A stretch of 64,000 nt of DNA from Bacillota bacterium. Lineage in GTDB: Bacteria > Bacillota > UBA4882 > UBA10575. Position numbers and translations under genes: made by a program. The DNA is taken from NCBI GenBank assembly GCA_012735195.1, contig JAAYIC010000014.1, forward strand, positions 62,001 to 126,000, in the 5' to 3' direction. The notes under the pieces were generated by a model. That model saw only the letters and a list, made by a program, of their open reading frames with translations. It searched no databases and was not told the DNA's origin. This document shows, piece after piece, positions 35,185 through 46,226 of this stretch (the stretch's first letter is position 1; every line of letters begins with the position of its first letter).

Positions 35185-36597
35185 ATGGTTATGGTTTCTG
35201 GGAACAGGCACGCGCGCGCGCGACGTTTCCGGGAATGGAGTTCCGGCATAAACCGCGTTTTGCCGCGGATCCCCGGGGAAGTGACAAGCGTGATTGAAGA
35301 GTTGAAAGCCCGGGGGTTTCAGGCTTTTCTTGTCGGCGGCGCCCTTCGCGACCTTTTCTTGGAGCGTCCGCCGGAAGACTGGGATGTGGCCACCGACGCC
35401 CTGCCCGACCAGGTGGAGGAGGTCTTTCCCGACCGGCTGGTTGTGCATACGGGGAAACGTTTTGGAACCGTCCGGGTCCTGGCCGGGGAGATACCGGTGG
35501 ATGTGACGACTTTCCGCCGGGAAGGGGCATATACCGACGGCCGTCGTCCGGACTGGGTCGAGTTTAGGGAGTCGGTGGCGGATGATCTTTCCCGCCGGGA
35601 TTTCACGGTTAACGCCATGGCCTTGGACCCGCTCGCGCAAAAACTGGTGGACCCCTTCAGGGGCCGGCGGGATCTCCGGAGGCGGGTCATCCGGACGGTT
35701 GGGGATCCCCTGTCCCGGTTTGGCGAAGATGCCCTACGGATGCTGAGGTTCTACCGTTTCCAGGCGGTTCTTGACTTTCGCGGGGAGGCGGAGACCGAAC
35801 GGGCCATTGCGCAAGTGGCCGCCGGGGATCCCTCCCTTCTTGCCAAAGTCAGCCCCGAGCGGATCCGGGAGGAACTAAACAAGCTCCTTACCGGGATTGC
35901 CGCGGGCAAAGGATTAAGAGGGCTGGTCCGGACGGGCCTTTTGACGATAATCGCGCCGGAATTTGCCCCGGTGGTGAAGACCCCGGAGTTGATGGAGCAT
36001 TTGATCGCCACGGTGGAGGCGATAAAACCCGAATTGCATTTGCGTTGGGCGGCTTTCCTCCATGATCTGGGCAAACCGGCAACCCGGACCCAGGACGGTA
36101 CGGGCGTTCATTACTTCGGCCATGAGCAGGCCGGAGAGAAACTGGCTGCCGTTTTGCTTGAGCGGCTCCGCTTCTCCCGGGCGTTTGCGGAGAAGGTTTT
36201 AATCCTGGTCCGGCGGCATATGTTCCCCTGCGACCCGGGAATGACCGATACGGCCTTGCGGCGCCTGGCCGCCAAAGTCGGACAGGAGGCCCTCTTTGAC
36301 TTGCTCGAATTGCGCCGGGCCGATATTGTGGCCAGCGGGAACCATTATCACCGGGCATGGCGGGCTCTTTCCGGGTTTGCCTCGCGCATTCAAGCCTTGC
36401 TCCGGGAGGAGAAGGTTTTGACCCTGACCGAATTGGCTGTTAACGGCCATGATGTCATGGCCGTCCTGGGCCTGGCTCCCGGCCCGGAGGTCGGCCGGAT
36501 TATGCAGGAGCTCTTTTATTGGGTGACCGAAGACCCGGAACGGAATACCAGGGAAAGGCTCCTGCGTTACCTTGAGGAGAAAAAGAAGAAAGAATAG
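35185..36597 (+). CDS. cca: CCA tRNA nucleotidyltransferase / poly(A) polymerase family
   Basis: This class II nucleotidyltransferase adds or repairs the CCA end of tRNA, or adds A tails. Its 470 residues show AFLVGGALRDLFLERPPEDWDVATDA (catalytic Asp pair in DWD) near 50, FGTVRV and VDVTTFRREG, ADDLSRRDFTVNAMA near 135, an RNA-binding helical part, and a C-terminal HD domain with FLHDLGKPATR near 290. ATG at 35185 has GGAGGAG. The first 20 residues (RHARARRFREW) come from a CA(CG)6 tract at 35209-35222 and precede the normal fold, so the real start may be later. Confidence 0.9.
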   Translation: MVMVSGNRHARARRFREWSSGINRVLPRIPGEVTSVIEELKARGFQAFLVGGALRDLFLERPPEDWDVATDALPDQVEEVFPDRLVVHTGKRFGTVRVLAGEIPVDVTTFRREGAYTDGRRPDWVEFRESVADDLSRRDFTVNAMALDPLAQKLVDPFRGRRDLRRRVIRTVGDPLSRFGEDALRMLRFYRFQAVLDFRGEAETERAIAQVAAGDPSLLAKVSPERIREELNKLLTGIAAGKGLRGLVRTGLLTIIAPEFAPVVKTPELMEHLIATVEAIKPELHLRWAAFLHDLGKPATRTQDGTGVHYFGHEQAGEKLAAVLLERLRFSRAFAEKVLILVRRHMFPCDPGMTDTALRRLAAKVGQEALFDLLELRRADIVASGNHYHRAWRALSGFASRIQALLREEKVLTLTELAVNGHDVMAVLGLAPGPEVGRIMQELFYWVTEDPERNTRERLLRYLEEKKKKE

Positions 36598-36748
36598 CCC
36601 CTCCTGTTAATATAGACGGTAAACCCGCATGGGCGCAGGTAAAACCCACGATCCCCCTCCCCCGTCTCCGCCCCCGGTCCCCGCTCCCGGTCCGGTCTCA
36701 TGTTTTCTTCCTTTCCGGCATAATTTTGTAAGAGAAAGGAAGAGAGCG

Positions 36749-37060
36749 ATGGCGAATACAGCAACAAACGGCCGCCGGAGAAAAAAACGCTACAAAACAC
36801 TGCTGGTCAATCTTTTCGGCCTGCCCCGGGAAGTGCTTTTGGATCTTCCCCGCCTGGTTATGCTGGGCAACAGCAGGATGGTGGTGGAAAACCACAAAGG
36901 GCTGCTGGAGTATACAGAGGAGACAGTACGGATCAAAACCGCGCACAACGGCGAGATCCGGATCACCGGGAGAGGCCTTAACCTTTTGTACATGGTAAAA
37001 GAAGAGCTGGGCTTGGCCGGACGGTTTCTCCGGATTGAGTGGCCGGGGGGAGAAGAGTAG
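36749..37060 (+). CDS. yqfC: Sporulation protein YqfC
   Basis: YqfC is a short protein of unknown mechanism made in the mother cell under sigma-E. The 103-residue product has a basic N-terminus and the family core LPREVLLDLPRLVMLGNSRMVVENHKGLLEYTE, ending in FLRIEWPGGEE. ATG at 36749 follows AGAGAAAGGAAG, and a longer in-frame start at 36629 would cross a C-rich spacer. It overlaps nothing but is one base from yqfD, the usual pair. Confidence 0.9.
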   Translation: MANTATNGRRRKKRYKTLLVNLFGLPREVLLDLPRLVMLGNSRMVVENHKGLLEYTEETVRIKTAHNGEIRITGRGLNLLYMVKEELGLAGRFLRIEWPGGEE

Positions 37061-37061
37061 C

Positions 37062-38342
37062 ATGTACCGGTGGTTGCTTGATTTTTACCATGGTTACCTG
37101 GTCGTGATGGTCCAGGGCAAAAGGTTGGAGGAGTTCCTGAACAGGGCGGTGGCAAAAGGGATTTATCTTTGGGGGATCCGGCGCCCGGCCCCCGGCCGTC
37201 TCCTGTTCAGGGTGAGAGGGAAGGATTTTTCTCTTTTGCGCTCTTCTTTCCGCCGGTGTGGGTGCCGGGGGAAGATTTTGCACCGCAGCGGCCTGCCTTT
37301 TATCCTCCGCCGCCTTTTACGGAATAAGGGGCGGTGGTTAGGGCTGGCCTTTTTTATCGCTGCCGTCCAGGTCTTGGCCTCCTTTGTCTGGGTGGTCGGG
37401 GTGGCGGTGGAAGACGGGGAATTGCCCGGGCACCCTCAGATCCGGGATGAACTGAGGGAAATTGGTGTACGGCCCGGGGTCTTACGGGGAAGAATAGAAA
37501 AAGATTATGAGCGGATTTTGGAGGAATTGGCGATCGCTTTTCCGGAGGCGGCCTGGATCGACGTGAAATTGCGGGGGGTGGTGGTGTTGGTGACAATGGT
37601 GGGCAAGACCCCGCCCCCGGCAAGAGAAGAAGGTCCTGCGGATATTGTCGCCGCCAAGGAGGGTTTGGTCAGTGAAGTGATCGTCCTGGAAGGGACCCCG
37701 CTGGTGAAGGCGGGCGATATGGTCAGCCGCGGAGATTTGCTGATCTTGGGGGAAAAGGTATTACCCCGCCGGGAAGGCGGGTTTATTAGTCAGCCGGTCC
37801 GGGCCGAAGGAATAGTCAAAGCCCGTGTCTGGTATGAGAGAAAGATTGAAGAACCGCTGGAGATATGGCGACCGGTCCGGGGCAACCGGGAAACAGTGGT
37901 TTTTTCCTTGCGCTGGCGGGACCGGGTATTCCCTTTTTACCGGCGGGGCAGGATTTCCGGGAAGGTTCTTTGGGAACGCCACACAAAGAGTGTTTGCCGG
38001 GGAAGGAATCAAATGAATTTAGTCGAAGTAATAAAGGATATATATTCGGAAGTCTCCTGGATGAAAGTACGGATTTCACCGGAGGAAGCCCTGGTCAGAG
38101 CGCGCAGGGAAGCCGCAAGCGAATTCTCATTTTTGCTTCCTGAGACGGCCGCCATCAAAAACCGCCGGGAAGAGTGGGAAATCAGCGGGGACTTTCTTGT
38201 TTACCGCCTGGTTGTTGAAACCCTTGAGGATATCGCCCAAACCGCCGCTTTTACCAGGGAAAAACAGGAACATGGTCAGAGCCGGGACCAGAACCGGGAG
38301 AGAACCCCTGGAGACGGTGACCGGCAGGCCGTCTGCATTTAG
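37062..38342 (+). CDS. yqfD: Sporulation protein YqfD
   Basis: YqfD is a mother-cell sporulation protein needed in B. subtilis for spore maturation. The 426-residue protein begins with a YqfD-type domain (VMVQGKRLEEFLNRAV near 18 and LLFRVRGKDFSLL), a basic stretch, one membrane helix (about 88-112) and a large outer part with PEAAWIDVKLRGVVVLVTMVGKTPP. ATG at 37062 has GGGGGGAGAAG upstream. The tail (about 400-426) is hydrophilic and Arg/Glu-rich. It leads straight into phoH, as in many clostridia. Confidence 0.9.
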   Translation: MYRWLLDFYHGYLVVMVQGKRLEEFLNRAVAKGIYLWGIRRPAPGRLLFRVRGKDFSLLRSSFRRCGCRGKILHRSGLPFILRRLLRNKGRWLGLAFFIAAVQVLASFVWVVGVAVEDGELPGHPQIRDELREIGVRPGVLRGRIEKDYERILEELAIAFPEAAWIDVKLRGVVVLVTMVGKTPPPAREEGPADIVAAKEGLVSEVIVLEGTPLVKAGDMVSRGDLLILGEKVLPRREGGFISQPVRAEGIVKARVWYERKIEEPLEIWRPVRGNRETVVFSLRWRDRVFPFYRRGRISGKVLWERHTKSVCRGRNQMNLVEVIKDIYSEVSWMKVRISPEEALVRARREAASEFSFLLPETAAIKNRREEWEISGDFLVYRLVVETLEDIAQTAAFTREKQEHGQSRDQNRERTPGDGDRQAVCI

Positions 38343-38363
38343 AAGGAGGAGAAAAAAGCGGCA

Positions 38364-39341
38364 TTGAACCAAGAAAAATTGACCCTGAAGGTCGATCCGC
38401 AGGCAGCCCCGGCTCTTTTTGGCCAATATGACCAGAATTTGCGCCAAATTGCAGAAGAGCTGGGGATTGATTTGACAGCCCAGAATAATACCATCTACCT
38501 TTCCGGAGAAAATCAAGCGGTCAACCGGGCTTTGGCTGTATTGGAAGAACTTAAAGCCCAAGTAGAAAATGGTATTGTCCCCGGGCCTTCAGAAATCAGG
38601 TATGCTTTGGATTTAGTTAAGAGCGGCAACAAGATTGAGAAGAAAAGTGGTTTTACCAGAGAAGTGGTGCAAGTCACCCACAGGGGGAAGAAAATCTACC
38701 CCCGGACTCTCGGTCAAAGGCAATATGTCGACGCCATCCGGGAAAACAACTTGACCTTTGGGATCGGTCCGGCGGGAACCGGCAAGACCTACCTGGCGGT
38801 GACAATGGCGGTTGCGGCTTTACAAAGTAAAGAGGTGGCGCGGATCATTCTTACCAGGCCGGCGGTGGAGGCCGGAGAAAAACTGGGTTTCCTCCCCGGG
38901 GATCTGCAGGAAAAGGTCGACCCCTACCTCCGCCCCTTGTATGACGCCTTATTTGACCTTTTGGGGATGGATTTATACCAGCGTTACAATGAACGCCGGA
39001 TCATTGAGATTGCCCCTCTCGCCTATATGCGCGGGCGGACGCTGGAAGATTCCTTTATCATCCTTGATGAGGCGCAGAATACCACCCCCGAACAGATGAA
39101 GATGTTTCTGACCCGGATGGGGTTCGGTTCCAAGATGGTGGTGACCGGCGATATTACCCAGGTTGACCTTCCGAAAGGCGAGACCTCCGGGTTGGTGGAA
39201 GCAACGGGGATTCTGGAGGGAATTCCGGGGATCGCCGTTGTTTATCTTAGCGATCAGGATGTGGTCCGTCACGAATTGGTCCAAAAAATCATTCGTGCTT
39301 ATGAAAGATATGAGAACAGGCGGCTGGTGCAAGAGCCGTAG
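38364..39341 (+). CDS. phoH: PhoH family ATPase
   Basis: PhoH-like proteins are ATPases often encoded beside the RNase YbeY and linked to RNA metabolism. The 325-residue protein has an N-terminal KH-like segment (about 10-65), Walker A GIGPAGTGKTYLAV near 135, LTRPAVEAGEKLGFLPGDL, Walker B IILDEAQNTTPEQMKMFLTRMG near 230 and sensor GDITQVDLP. TTG at 38364 has AGGAGG about 14 bases upstream, a rather wide gap. It is fourth in the yqfC-yqfD-phoH-pgpH-ybeY-dgkA operon. Confidence 0.95.
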   Translation: MNQEKLTLKVDPQAAPALFGQYDQNLRQIAEELGIDLTAQNNTIYLSGENQAVNRALAVLEELKAQVENGIVPGPSEIRYALDLVKSGNKIEKKSGFTREVVQVTHRGKKIYPRTLGQRQYVDAIRENNLTFGIGPAGTGKTYLAVTMAVAALQSKEVARIILTRPAVEAGEKLGFLPGDLQEKVDPYLRPLYDALFDLLGMDLYQRYNERRIIEIAPLAYMRGRTLEDSFIILDEAQNTTPEQMKMFLTRMGFGSKMVVTGDITQVDLPKGETSGLVEATGILEGIPGIAVVYLSDQDVVRHELVQKIIRAYERYENRRLVQEP

Positions 39342-39358
39342 AGGAAAGGGAGACCGGA

Positions 39359-41581
39359 ATGGTCAAGAAGCAGAAGCGTTCTACGTGGCGGTCCGTTTTT
39401 AACCGGGCCGGGAAAAAAGAAAGGTTCTTCCCCTGGGTCCAGCGGATTTTTCTGGAAAAGATTAACCGGAAGCGGATCTTGACAGCAGTCAGTTTCCTTG
39501 TTATGGTGGCCATCCTCCAGATCGATCTGGTACCGAAGACGATCGATATTGAACTGGGCGAACCGAGCCCGGAGAAGGTCCAGGCGCCCCGGACGGTGAT
39601 TAATGCCGTAAAAACCGAAGAGCTGCAGGAAGAAGCGGCGGCCAAAGCCCTGGAGGAGGCCTTGTCCAAGCCGGAATTTCAGATTATTTCCGCACAAGCG
39701 AGGAATCAGGCGGTGGCCCTGGTTTCCGGTGTTTTTGCCGTTTTCGACAGCGAAAGGGGAGGACCCGGGGAGGAACCGCCGACAGAGCGCGAACTGGAAC
39801 ACCAGGTGCAAAGGGTCCGCGCGGAGTTGGTGGTGCTAAAGGAGGAATTTACCGCCCTGCCCCCGGAACAGATAGAAGCCCTTTTGCTGATGGAAGATGA
39901 GGATTATGACCGGGTAAAAAAGGGAGTCCGGCAGATATTCCCAACCATTCAGGCGGATGAGCGGATCAGCCCGGAAAAACTTGACGAGTTAAAAAGGAAT
40001 TTGGACCGGTTTATCCTCACCTATCCGCTGCTGCCCCAGGATCAAGAACCGGCGCGGGCTTTGCTTTCCGCGATGCTTTTTCCAAACCTCGTGCCGGACC
40101 AGGCAAAACTCCGCCAGGTTCAGGAGGAGGCAAGGAAGAAAGTTACCCCGGTCACCATTGAAAAGGGAAATGTGATCTTAAGAGAAGGGGAGATCGTTAC
40201 CAGCGAGCACATTAGGATCTTGCGGGACCTGGCCCTCATTGACAACGAGGGGAACCGGCTGTTGATCTTTTTCAGCCTGGCCTTCTTCTCCCTTTTCGTC
40301 TTTGGGATCGGCTTTTTCTATCTCTACCGGTTCCATAAAAAGATCTTACAAGAGGAAAACCGCTTGTACCTCTTAACCCTGGTGATCCTGGTCGTCCTGG
40401 CAACGGCGAAGGTTATGAGCCTGCTGGATATCCCCTGGCTGCGTTATCTGATCCCCCTGCCTTTTGCCGGGGTGATCCTGACCATTCTCCTCAATCCCCA
40501 GGTGGCATGGGTGGCAAACGCCCTTCTTAGCCTGATGACCGGGGTGGTGGTTGATTTTAACCTTTCCCTGACGGTCTTTTATTTTATCAGCGGGACGATC
40601 GCCATCTACAGTGTGACCAATATCACCCAGCGTAAAGAGATGATCCGCATGGGCGTGCTTCTGGCCGGGGTCAATTTTTGCGCCGCGGTTACGTTGGAGC
40701 TGCTCTTCGGGGAGAGGAATTTTTTGAACCTTTTGGTAACAGCGATGGTCGGCGGTTTCAACGGGATCTTCTCGATTGCTTTGGCCAACGGTTTCCTGCC
40801 CTTCCTTGAGCAGCTTTTCAGGGTGACTTCCTCCTTAAGCCTCTTGGAACTGGCCAACCCCAACATGCCGCTCTTGAAGAGGCTGTTAATTGAAGCTCCC
40901 GGGACCTACCATCACAGCATCATCATGGGGAACCTGGCGGAAGCGGCGGCCGACGCCATCGGCGCTGACAGTATTTTAGTCCGGGTCGGCGCTTATTATC
41001 ATGATATCGGCAAACTCCAGCGGCCCTATTTCTTTGTGGAGAATCAGATTGCTCAGGACAACCCCCATGAAAAGCTCTCTCCCAACTTGAGTACGTTGAT
41101 TATTACTTCGCATGTGCGCGACGGGGTGGAACTGGCACGCCAACACGGACTCCCGGACAGCGTCATTGAGATCATCGAACAACACCACGGCACCGACCTG
41201 CTCCGTTATTTCTTCAAACGGGCCGCCGAGAATGTACAGGACGAAAAAGAAACCCTGGCGGAGGGGAATTTCCGCTACCCGGGTCCCAAACCCCGTTCCC
41301 GGGAAGCGGCCATCATTATGCTGGCCGATTCGGTGGAAGCCGCCGCCCGGGCCATGGAACAACCTACGCCCAGCCGTTTGGAGGCTCTGGTCGATAAGAT
41401 CATCAAAGACCGGCTGGAACTGCGCCAGCTTGATGAGGCCGATTTAACCCTAAAAGATTTGGACAAGATTAAAGCGGCTTTCTTAAAAGTCCTGACCGGA
41501 ATCTTTCACCACCGGATTAAATACCCGGATCTCGAGGGCGAGGCGGAAAGGAAGAAGCTTGTTGACGGTAATAATCAATAA
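39359..41581 (+). CDS. pgpH: Cyclic-di-AMP phosphodiesterase PgpH (7TMR-HD, YqfF)
   Basis: PgpH degrades c-di-AMP with a cytoplasmic HD domain and senses signals outside the cell. The 740-residue protein has one N-terminal helix (about 38-55), an extracytoplasmic 7TMR-HDED region (about 60-295), seven helices (about 300-505) and an HD domain (about 520-690) with [34 protein letters not shown] and [17 protein letters not shown]. All metal ligands appear present. ATG at 39359 follows a GAGGAAAGGGAG site. Its 3' end overlaps ybeY by 23 bases. Confidence 0.95.
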   Translation: MVKKQKRSTWRSVFNRAGKKERFFPWVQRIFLEKINRKRILTAVSFLVMVAILQIDLVPKTIDIELGEPSPEKVQAPRTVINAVKTEELQEEAAAKALEEALSKPEFQIISAQARNQAVALVSGVFAVFDSERGGPGEEPPTERELEHQVQRVRAELVVLKEEFTALPPEQIEALLLMEDEDYDRVKKGVRQIFPTIQADERISPEKLDELKRNLDRFILTYPLLPQDQEPARALLSAMLFPNLVPDQAKLRQVQEEARKKVTPVTIEKGNVILREGEIVTSEHIRILRDLALIDNEGNRLLIFFSLAFFSLFVFGIGFFYLYRFHKKILQEENRLYLLTLVILVVLATAKVMSLLDIPWLRYLIPLPFAGVILTILLNPQVAWVANALLSLMTGVVVDFNLSLTVFYFISGTIAIYSVTNITQRKEMIRMGVLLAGVNFCAAVTLELLFGERNFLNLLVTAMVGGFNGIFSIALANGFLPFLEQLFRVTSSLSLLELANPNMPLLKRLLIEAPGTYHHSIIMGNLAEAAADAIGADSILVRVGAYYHDIGKLQRPYFFVENQIAQDNPHEKLSPNLSTLIITSHVRDGVELARQHGLPDSVIEIIEQHHGTDLLRYFFKRAAENVQDEKETLAEGNFRYPGPKPRSREAAIIMLADSVEAAARAMEQPTPSRLEALVDKIIKDRLELRQLDEADLTLKDLDKIKAAFLKVLTGIFHHRIKYPDLEGEAERKKLVDGNNQ

Positions 41582-42020
41582 CCGGCAGAGGCAGGTTAAG
41601 ATCGAAAAAGAACTGGAAGAGGCCCTGGTCCGCCTGGCGGAACGGGTTTTAAGCGCCCACGGAAAAGACCGGGCGGAAGCAGGAGTGACGTTGGTGGGGG
41701 AGAAGAAGATCCAGCAGCTTAACCGGGATTACCGGGGGATCGACGCCCCCACGGATGTTCTTTCCTTTCCCATGCAGGAACCGGGAGAAATCCAAACCGG
41801 GGAAGAACCGGAGATCCTTGGCGATGTGGTGATCTGCGTCCCCCGCGCGGCAGCGCAAGCCCGGGATTTTGGCCACTCTTTCCGGAGGGAACTCTTCTAC
41901 CTGGCCGTCCATGGGCTCCTGCATCTCTTGGGTTTTGACCATGAAAACGAAACGGAGAAGCGGAAGATGAGGGAGAAGGAGGAAGCGTTTCTCAGCGGAG
42001 TCAATGGCGATGAAGAATAG
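41559..42020 (+). CDS. ybeY: rRNA maturation endoribonuclease YbeY
   Basis: YbeY is a zinc RNase that matures 16S rRNA 3' ends and takes part in ribosome quality control. The 153-residue protein has [29 protein letters not shown] near 45 and the zinc motif [11 protein letters not shown] near 125. Translation starts at TTG 41559 (or the next TTG) inside pgpH with AAGGAAG upstream, so it is translationally coupled. Confidence 0.95.
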   Translation: MLTVIINNRQRQVKIEKELEEALVRLAERVLSAHGKDRAEAGVTLVGEKKIQQLNRDYRGIDAPTDVLSFPMQEPGEIQTGEEPEILGDVVICVPRAAAQARDFGHSFRRELFYLAVHGLLHLLGFDHENETEKRKMREKEEAFLSGVNGDEE

Positions 42021-42717
42021 GAACTTACTGGAGAGATTCAACCGGGCGGCAAGCGGGGTCATTTACTGCCTGCGTACGCAGAGAAATTTCCGGATTCATG
42101 TCTTTGCCACCGCCGCGATCCTCCTCTTGAGTCTCTGGTTTCGAATTAGCAAAGGGGAGTTTCTTCTGGTTTTGACAGCCATCTTCCTGGTCTTAATCAC
42201 CGAGATGATCAATACCGCCGTAGAAGTGACGATTGATCTGATTACCGATCGTTACCATCCGCTGGCGGCAGCAGCCAAAAACCTGGCCGCCGGCGCAGTG
42301 ATCCTGGCTGCGGTCTACGCTGTGATCACCGGGTACATTGTTTTTTTCCCAAGATTCGACCCGCTAATACCACAAGTCGTTGCAGCCGTGGGAGATTCTC
42401 CCGTTTATTTGAGCCTGATCGCCCTGGCACTGGTCTTCCTGTCCGTGCTTGTTTTGAAGACCCGGACCGGTAAAGGACTTCCTTTTTCCGGGGGGATGCC
42501 CAGCGGCCATACGGCGCTGGGGTTTGCCATCACCACGATCATTGCTCTGCTCAGCGGTAGCGGGCTGGTCACCGCACTCGCTTTGTTTTTGGCTTTTTTG
42601 TTGGCGGAGAGCAGGGTAGAGACGAAGATCCATACGCCTGTAGAGGTAGTAATCGGCGGTTTATTAGGGATCATCTTGACTTTGCTCATTTTCCAACTCA
42701 TCCCCCGCCTGCGGTAA
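42004..42717 (+). CDS. dgkA: DgkA-type lipid kinase fused to a PAP2 phosphatase domain
   Basis: Residues about 1-118 are a Gram-positive DgkA (undecaprenol/diacylglycerol kinase) with the signature [24 protein letters not shown] near 65 and three helices. Residues about 130-237 are a PAP2-like domain with [22 protein letters not shown] (PSGH motif) near 155-175 and [14 protein letters not shown] (SRxxxxxH motif) near 200. The protein therefore pairs a kinase and a phosphatase on a polyprenyl or glyceride lipid. ATG at 42004 overlaps the ybeY end; ATG 42010 is an alternative. The order ybeY-dgkA is the normal operon, so the fusion happened within it. Confidence 0.88.
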   Translation: MAMKNRNLLERFNRAASGVIYCLRTQRNFRIHVFATAAILLLSLWFRISKGEFLLVLTAIFLVLITEMINTAVEVTIDLITDRYHPLAAAAKNLAAGAVILAAVYAVITGYIVFFPRFDPLIPQVVAAVGDSPVYLSLIALALVFLSVLVLKTRTGKGLPFSGGMPSGHTALGFAITTIIALLSGSGLVTALALFLAFLLAESRVETKIHTPVEVVIGGLLGIILTLLIFQLIPRLR

Positions 42718-42777
42718 AGATGGCGTGCGCTTTGCCGGCGCGGGAAGAATAATAAAAAAGGACGGAGCTGCCGGTTC

Positions 42778-43563
42778 ATGAGGGGTAAATCCACCCGGCA
42801 ACAAGGGCCGGGAGAGAAAAAAATCGATTACTACCTGTCGGCGGCGAAAAACGGGGACGAAGCGGCCAGAGAAGCGCTGCTGCGGGATTATTCCCCTTTT
42901 GTACTCCGGGTAGCCGCCTTGGCCTGCCGGCGGTATCTTAATCCGGAGACGGATGATGAATTCAGTGTGGCCTTAATCGCCTTTAACGAAGCTATCGACA
43001 GTTTTTCGCCGGCAAAAAACCGGTCGTTTCTTTCCTTTGCCGAAATGGTGATTCGCCGCCGGATCATCGATTATTTTCGCCGCCAGCATTATGTGGGGAG
43101 AGAGGTGCCCTTGAGCGGCTTGCAATGGTCCGGGGAAGATGAGGCCGAAATGGTCGTTAAAGGCTCGCAGGAGCGTTATTTTTTGCTGAAGGAAAGAGTA
43201 GAACGCCGGCAGGAGATTGAAGAATTCAAGGAGGCTTTGCGTGGTTTTGGCATAACCCTGGAACAACTGGTGGCGGCCTCGCCAAAACACCGGGATACAA
43301 GGGAAACTTTACATGAAATCGCAGCGGCAATCACCGGGCACCGGCCGGCGGTGGAAAAGGTCTTAAAAAAAGGAACCCTGCCGTATAAATGGTTGACCGA
43401 GCAGTTTGGTTTGAGCACCAAGACCTTTCGCCGGCACCGGATTTATCTGATTGCCTTATGTCTGTTGCGCGTTGGCAACTTCTCTTATCTTGGCAGTTAT
43501 TTGCAAGGGGGAAAGGCGGGTGGGCCAAATGAGGATCATCAAGGGATTGCTCTTAAAGTATGA
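42778..43563 (+). CDS. sigI: RNA polymerase sigma factor SigI
   Basis: SigI is a sigma-70 family factor controlled by the membrane anti-sigma RsgI; in Bacillus it answers heat and wall stress, and in Clostridium thermocellum polysaccharide signals. The 261-residue protein has a region 2-like part (DDEFSVALIAFNEAIDSFSPAKNRSFLSFAEMVIRRRIIDYFRR near 60-105) and a C-terminal SigI-type helix-turn-helix (LTEQFGLSTKTFRRHRIYLIAL near 205). ATG at 42778 has AAAAGGACGGAG upstream. It overlaps rsgI. Confidence 0.92.
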   Translation: MRGKSTRQQGPGEKKIDYYLSAAKNGDEAAREALLRDYSPFVLRVAALACRRYLNPETDDEFSVALIAFNEAIDSFSPAKNRSFLSFAEMVIRRRIIDYFRRQHYVGREVPLSGLQWSGEDEAEMVVKGSQERYFLLKERVERRQEIEEFKEALRGFGITLEQLVAASPKHRDTRETLHEIAAAITGHRPAVEKVLKKGTLPYKWLTEQFGLSTKTFRRHRIYLIALCLLRVGNFSYLGSYLQGGKAGGPNEDHQGIALKV

Positions 43564-43900
43564 CGGGAAGAGCGAAGCGATTATCCTGACCAAAGACGGG
43601 GCGTTCCGCCGGGTTAAGATCTATCATCCGCAACCCGCCGGCAATGAGGTCTATGGGATCCTGGCGGAGGTGCGGAAAAAAATCCGTTTTGGCCTGGTGG
43701 CGGTGGCTTTTTTCCTCCTTGTGGCTGTGGCCGGGAGCTTTTTTGGGCCCGTCACCCCCGGCGGTCCCGCCGGCGCCGGCGGTAACCCTTTGCTGACCTG
43801 CGGGCGCGTGTGGGCGAAGAATACCGGTACAACCCTTATGCAGATGAGGGAAAGACCCGCGGTTCAGTTGCTGTATGACCTGATAAATCCCGGCCAGTAA
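43529..43900 (+). CDS. rsgI: Minimal RsgI-like anti-sigma factor
   Basis: The 123-residue protein begins with an RsgI N-terminal domain (about 1-50: KGLLLKYDGKSEAIILTKDGAFRRVKI), which binds SigI in the cytoplasm, followed by a basic patch and one membrane helix (about 57-75). Only about 48 residues lie outside, Gly/Pro-rich at first, without the conserved RsgI extracellular domain or a carbohydrate-binding module. ATG at 43529 lies inside sigI, with GGGGGAAAGGCGG upstream. There is no sign of a frameshift before queA, so the short form seems natural. How it senses a signal is unknown. Confidence 0.82.
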   Translation: MRIIKGLLLKYDGKSEAIILTKDGAFRRVKIYHPQPAGNEVYGILAEVRKKIRFGLVAVAFFLLVAVAGSFFGPVTPGGPAGAGGNPLLTCGRVWAKNTGTTLMQMRERPAVQLLYDLINPGQ

Positions 43901-43945
43901 TAGATAAGATCTATACCAAGGAATTCGTAAGGAGAAAAGGATAAG

Positions 43946-44992
43946 GTGCTGTTGAAGGATTTTGATTACACGCTGCCGGAGGAACTCATCGCCCAGTACC
44001 CCCTGGACCGGCGGGACCGGTCGCGCCTGCTTGTTTTGGAACGGGAGAGTAACCGCCTGCACCACGCAGGTTTTACCGACTTGCCCGCCTGGCTGAACCC
44101 CAATGACCTGCTGGTCTTTAACGACACCCGGGTGATCCCGGCGCGTTTGTGGGCGAAAAGACTCCCCGGCGGCGGGAAGACTGAGGTCCTACTCTTGCAC
44201 CCCTCAGGAGAGAATGAATGGGAGGTCCTTGTCCGCCCGGGCCGGAAAATCCGTACCGGGCAAAAGCTGGTCTTTGGCGGGGAAAAGGAACTGACGGCGG
44301 TGGTTGCCGGTCGTACCCCTGCCGGCGGGCGGGTGCTCCGGTTTAACCGGCACGGCGATGAATTACGGGCCTGCTTCGATGAACTGGGGGAGGTCCCTTT
44401 ACCCCCTTATATAAAAAAGCCGGCAGCGGCGGAGCGCGCCCGTATGCGCGAACGGTACCAAACGGTTTACGCCCGTTTTGAGGGGTCGGCGGCCGCGCCC
44501 ACGGCCGGGCTGCATTTCACCCCGGAACTGCTGGCTGCGGTACGGGCGCGGGGAGTGCGGACCACCTTTCTCACCCTCCATATCGGCCTGGATACTTTTC
44601 GCCCGGTAAAAACGGAGCAAATTGAAGAACATAAGATGCATAGTGAAGAATATAGCATTAGCCGGGAAGTGGCGAAGGCGGTGGCGGAGACGAGGATGGC
44701 CGGCGGCCGGGTGATTGCCGTAGGGACCACGGTGACCAGGGCCTTGGAGAGCGCAAGCCGGGAAGATGGGGGAGTTGCGGCGGGGACCGGCCGGACAGAA
44801 CTCTTTATCTACCCGGGTTACAGTTTCAAGGTGGTGGACGCCCTGCTGACCAATTTTCATCTCCCCCGCAGTACACTACTGATGATGGTCTGCGCCTTTG
44901 CCGGGCGGGAACGGGTTTTGGCCGCTTACGAGGAGGCGGTACGCAGGCGTTACCGTTTTTTCAGCTTCGGCGATGCCATGTTGATTATTTAG
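43946..44992 (+). CDS. queA: S-adenosylmethionine:tRNA ribosyltransferase-isomerase QueA
   Basis: QueA moves the ribosyl part of SAM to preQ1 in tRNA to make epoxyqueuosine. The 348-residue protein has LPEELIAQYPLDRRDRSRLLVL, VFNDTRVIPARLWAKR near 55, the AAPTAGLHFT motif near 185, LHIGLDTFRPV, and the C-terminal LLTNFHLPRSTLLMMVCAFAG near 292. GTG at 43946 follows AAGGAGAAAAGG. It heads the queA-tgt-yajC group. Confidence 0.95.
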   Translation: MLLKDFDYTLPEELIAQYPLDRRDRSRLLVLERESNRLHHAGFTDLPAWLNPNDLLVFNDTRVIPARLWAKRLPGGGKTEVLLLHPSGENEWEVLVRPGRKIRTGQKLVFGGEKELTAVVAGRTPAGGRVLRFNRHGDELRACFDELGEVPLPPYIKKPAAAERARMRERYQTVYARFEGSAAAPTAGLHFTPELLAAVRARGVRTTFLTLHIGLDTFRPVKTEQIEEHKMHSEEYSISREVAKAVAETRMAGGRVIAVGTTVTRALESASREDGGVAAGTGRTELFIYPGYSFKVVDALLTNFHLPRSTLLMMVCAFAGRERVLAAYEEAVRRRYRFFSFGDAMLII

Positions 44993-45014
44993 CACTTTAG
45001 ACTGGAAAGGATGA

Positions 45015-46154
<1,140 letters not shown>

Positions 46155-46226
46155 GATTTTTCCTTTTAGTGTGGAATACTAATGCGTAATCCCGGGCTGA
46201 CAATAAAAACTAATGGAGGTTGGAAA

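Noticed and set aside
36640-36705. C-rich tract before yqfC
   Set aside because: Considered as a triplex-forming or regulatory element, but it is short, irregular and matches nothing else in the window.
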